Part shown: one piece after another, positions 63,891-64,000 of the stretch
Layout: the number at the start of each line of letters is the position of its first letter
Position numbering within the stretch: the first letter of the stretch is position 1
From: Mycobacterium sp. OTB74
Lineage (GTDB): Bacteria > Actinomycetota > Actinomycetes > Mycobacteriales > Mycobacteriaceae
Length of the DNA stretch: 64,000 nt
Assembly: GCF_029892685.1 (NCBI RefSeq)
Contig: NZ_JARXVD010000013.1
Span: forward strand, 106,410-170,409
Direction of reading: 5' to 3'
Translations under genes and position numbers: made by a program
The notes under the pieces: model-generated
What the model saw: the letters and a program-made list of their open reading frames with translations, nothing else
Database searches by the model: none
Told to the model about the DNA's origin: nothing

Positions 63891-64000
63891 GTCGGCTATC
63901 CCACGCCGTGCCCGATGTCGTCGGCTACCCGACTCCGTGCCCGATGTCGTCGGCTACCCGACTCCGTGCCCGATGTCGTCGGCTACCCGACTCCGTGCCC
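63891..64000. repeat. 29-bp tandem repeat at the right window edge
   Basis: Units begin at 63891, 63920, 63949 and 63978 (last one cut by the window edge). The first is a diverged copy; the others are identical. Each contains GTCGG-CTAC-CCGAC, a small hairpin. The array lies right after the secreted-protein stop. Confidence 0.9.

Noticed and set aside
63891..64000. Possible CRISPR array
   Set aside because: Units are contiguous with no unique spacers between them, so it is a plain tandem repeat; no cas genes are present.

Overview
The window looks like a chromosomal segment of a rapidly growing Mycobacterium (Mycolicibacterium group). The G+C-rich coding, the many GTG/TTG starts, the MabR-FASII gene cluster, a PE-PPE-domain protein and a gene order parallel to M. 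tuberculosis Rv2221c-Rv2253 all point that way. The species itself cannot be read from the sequence.

Layout. 1-8.96 kb: glnE (partial) and glnA2, two tandem exported Hip1-type hydrolases, a wax ester synthase/DGAT-family acyltransferase, panB and an echA-TetR pair. 9.1-14.1 kb: an operon of two DUF1989 (urea-amidolyase-associated) proteins plus a carboxyltransferase-only urea-carboxylase relative, then a CYTH/CHAD protein. 14.1-24.6 kb: an accessory island bounded by a 35-bp direct repeat that is the 3' end of rnpB. It holds an HD-TetR-carbonic anhydrase operon, two alpha/beta hydrolases, two SnoaL-like proteins, two exported proteins with Lys/Ala/Thr-rich tails, a wrecked serine recombinase, a tRNA-like 3' fragment and several repeated scraps. 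No intact integrase is visible. 24.6-30.1 kb: rnpB, a FAD-oxidoreductase/methyltransferase fusion with an apparent internal deletion, a divergent XRE-cupin regulator, a magnesium-type P-ATPase and a truncated universal stress protein.

30.1-37.0 kb is conserved core: RNase H/phosphatase, zinc-ribbon protein, Nif3-like protein and CobC on the minus strand; PtkA, PtpA and SURF1 on the plus strand; then CobD. 37.0-43.4 kb is less conserved: a chimera of two broken genes, a monoacylglycerol-lipase-like hydrolase, a DUF5666-like lipoprotein, a YdcF-like protein, a methyltransferase and a berberine-bridge-type oxidase with a divergent TetR. 43.6-55.1 kb: tRNA-Val(UAC), ahpE, two small conserved genes, aceE, then mabR and its FASII operon fabD-acpM-kasA-kasB-accD6, which builds meromycolate chains. 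55.3-60.7 kb: a RibD-like reductase, glpD1 and its TetR, a divergent AGPS-like flavoenzyme and a diacylglycerol-kinase-family lipid kinase, the last two joined by three tandem 26-bp mini-ORFs. 60.7-64 kb: a DUF1905 protein, two exported proteins and a 29-bp tandem repeat running off the right edge.

The most notable observations are the rnpB-targeted island with paired repeats just inside both ends, the chained mini-ORFs at 59.73-59.81 kb, and the carboxyltransferase operon lacking biotin carboxylase and biotin carrier domains.
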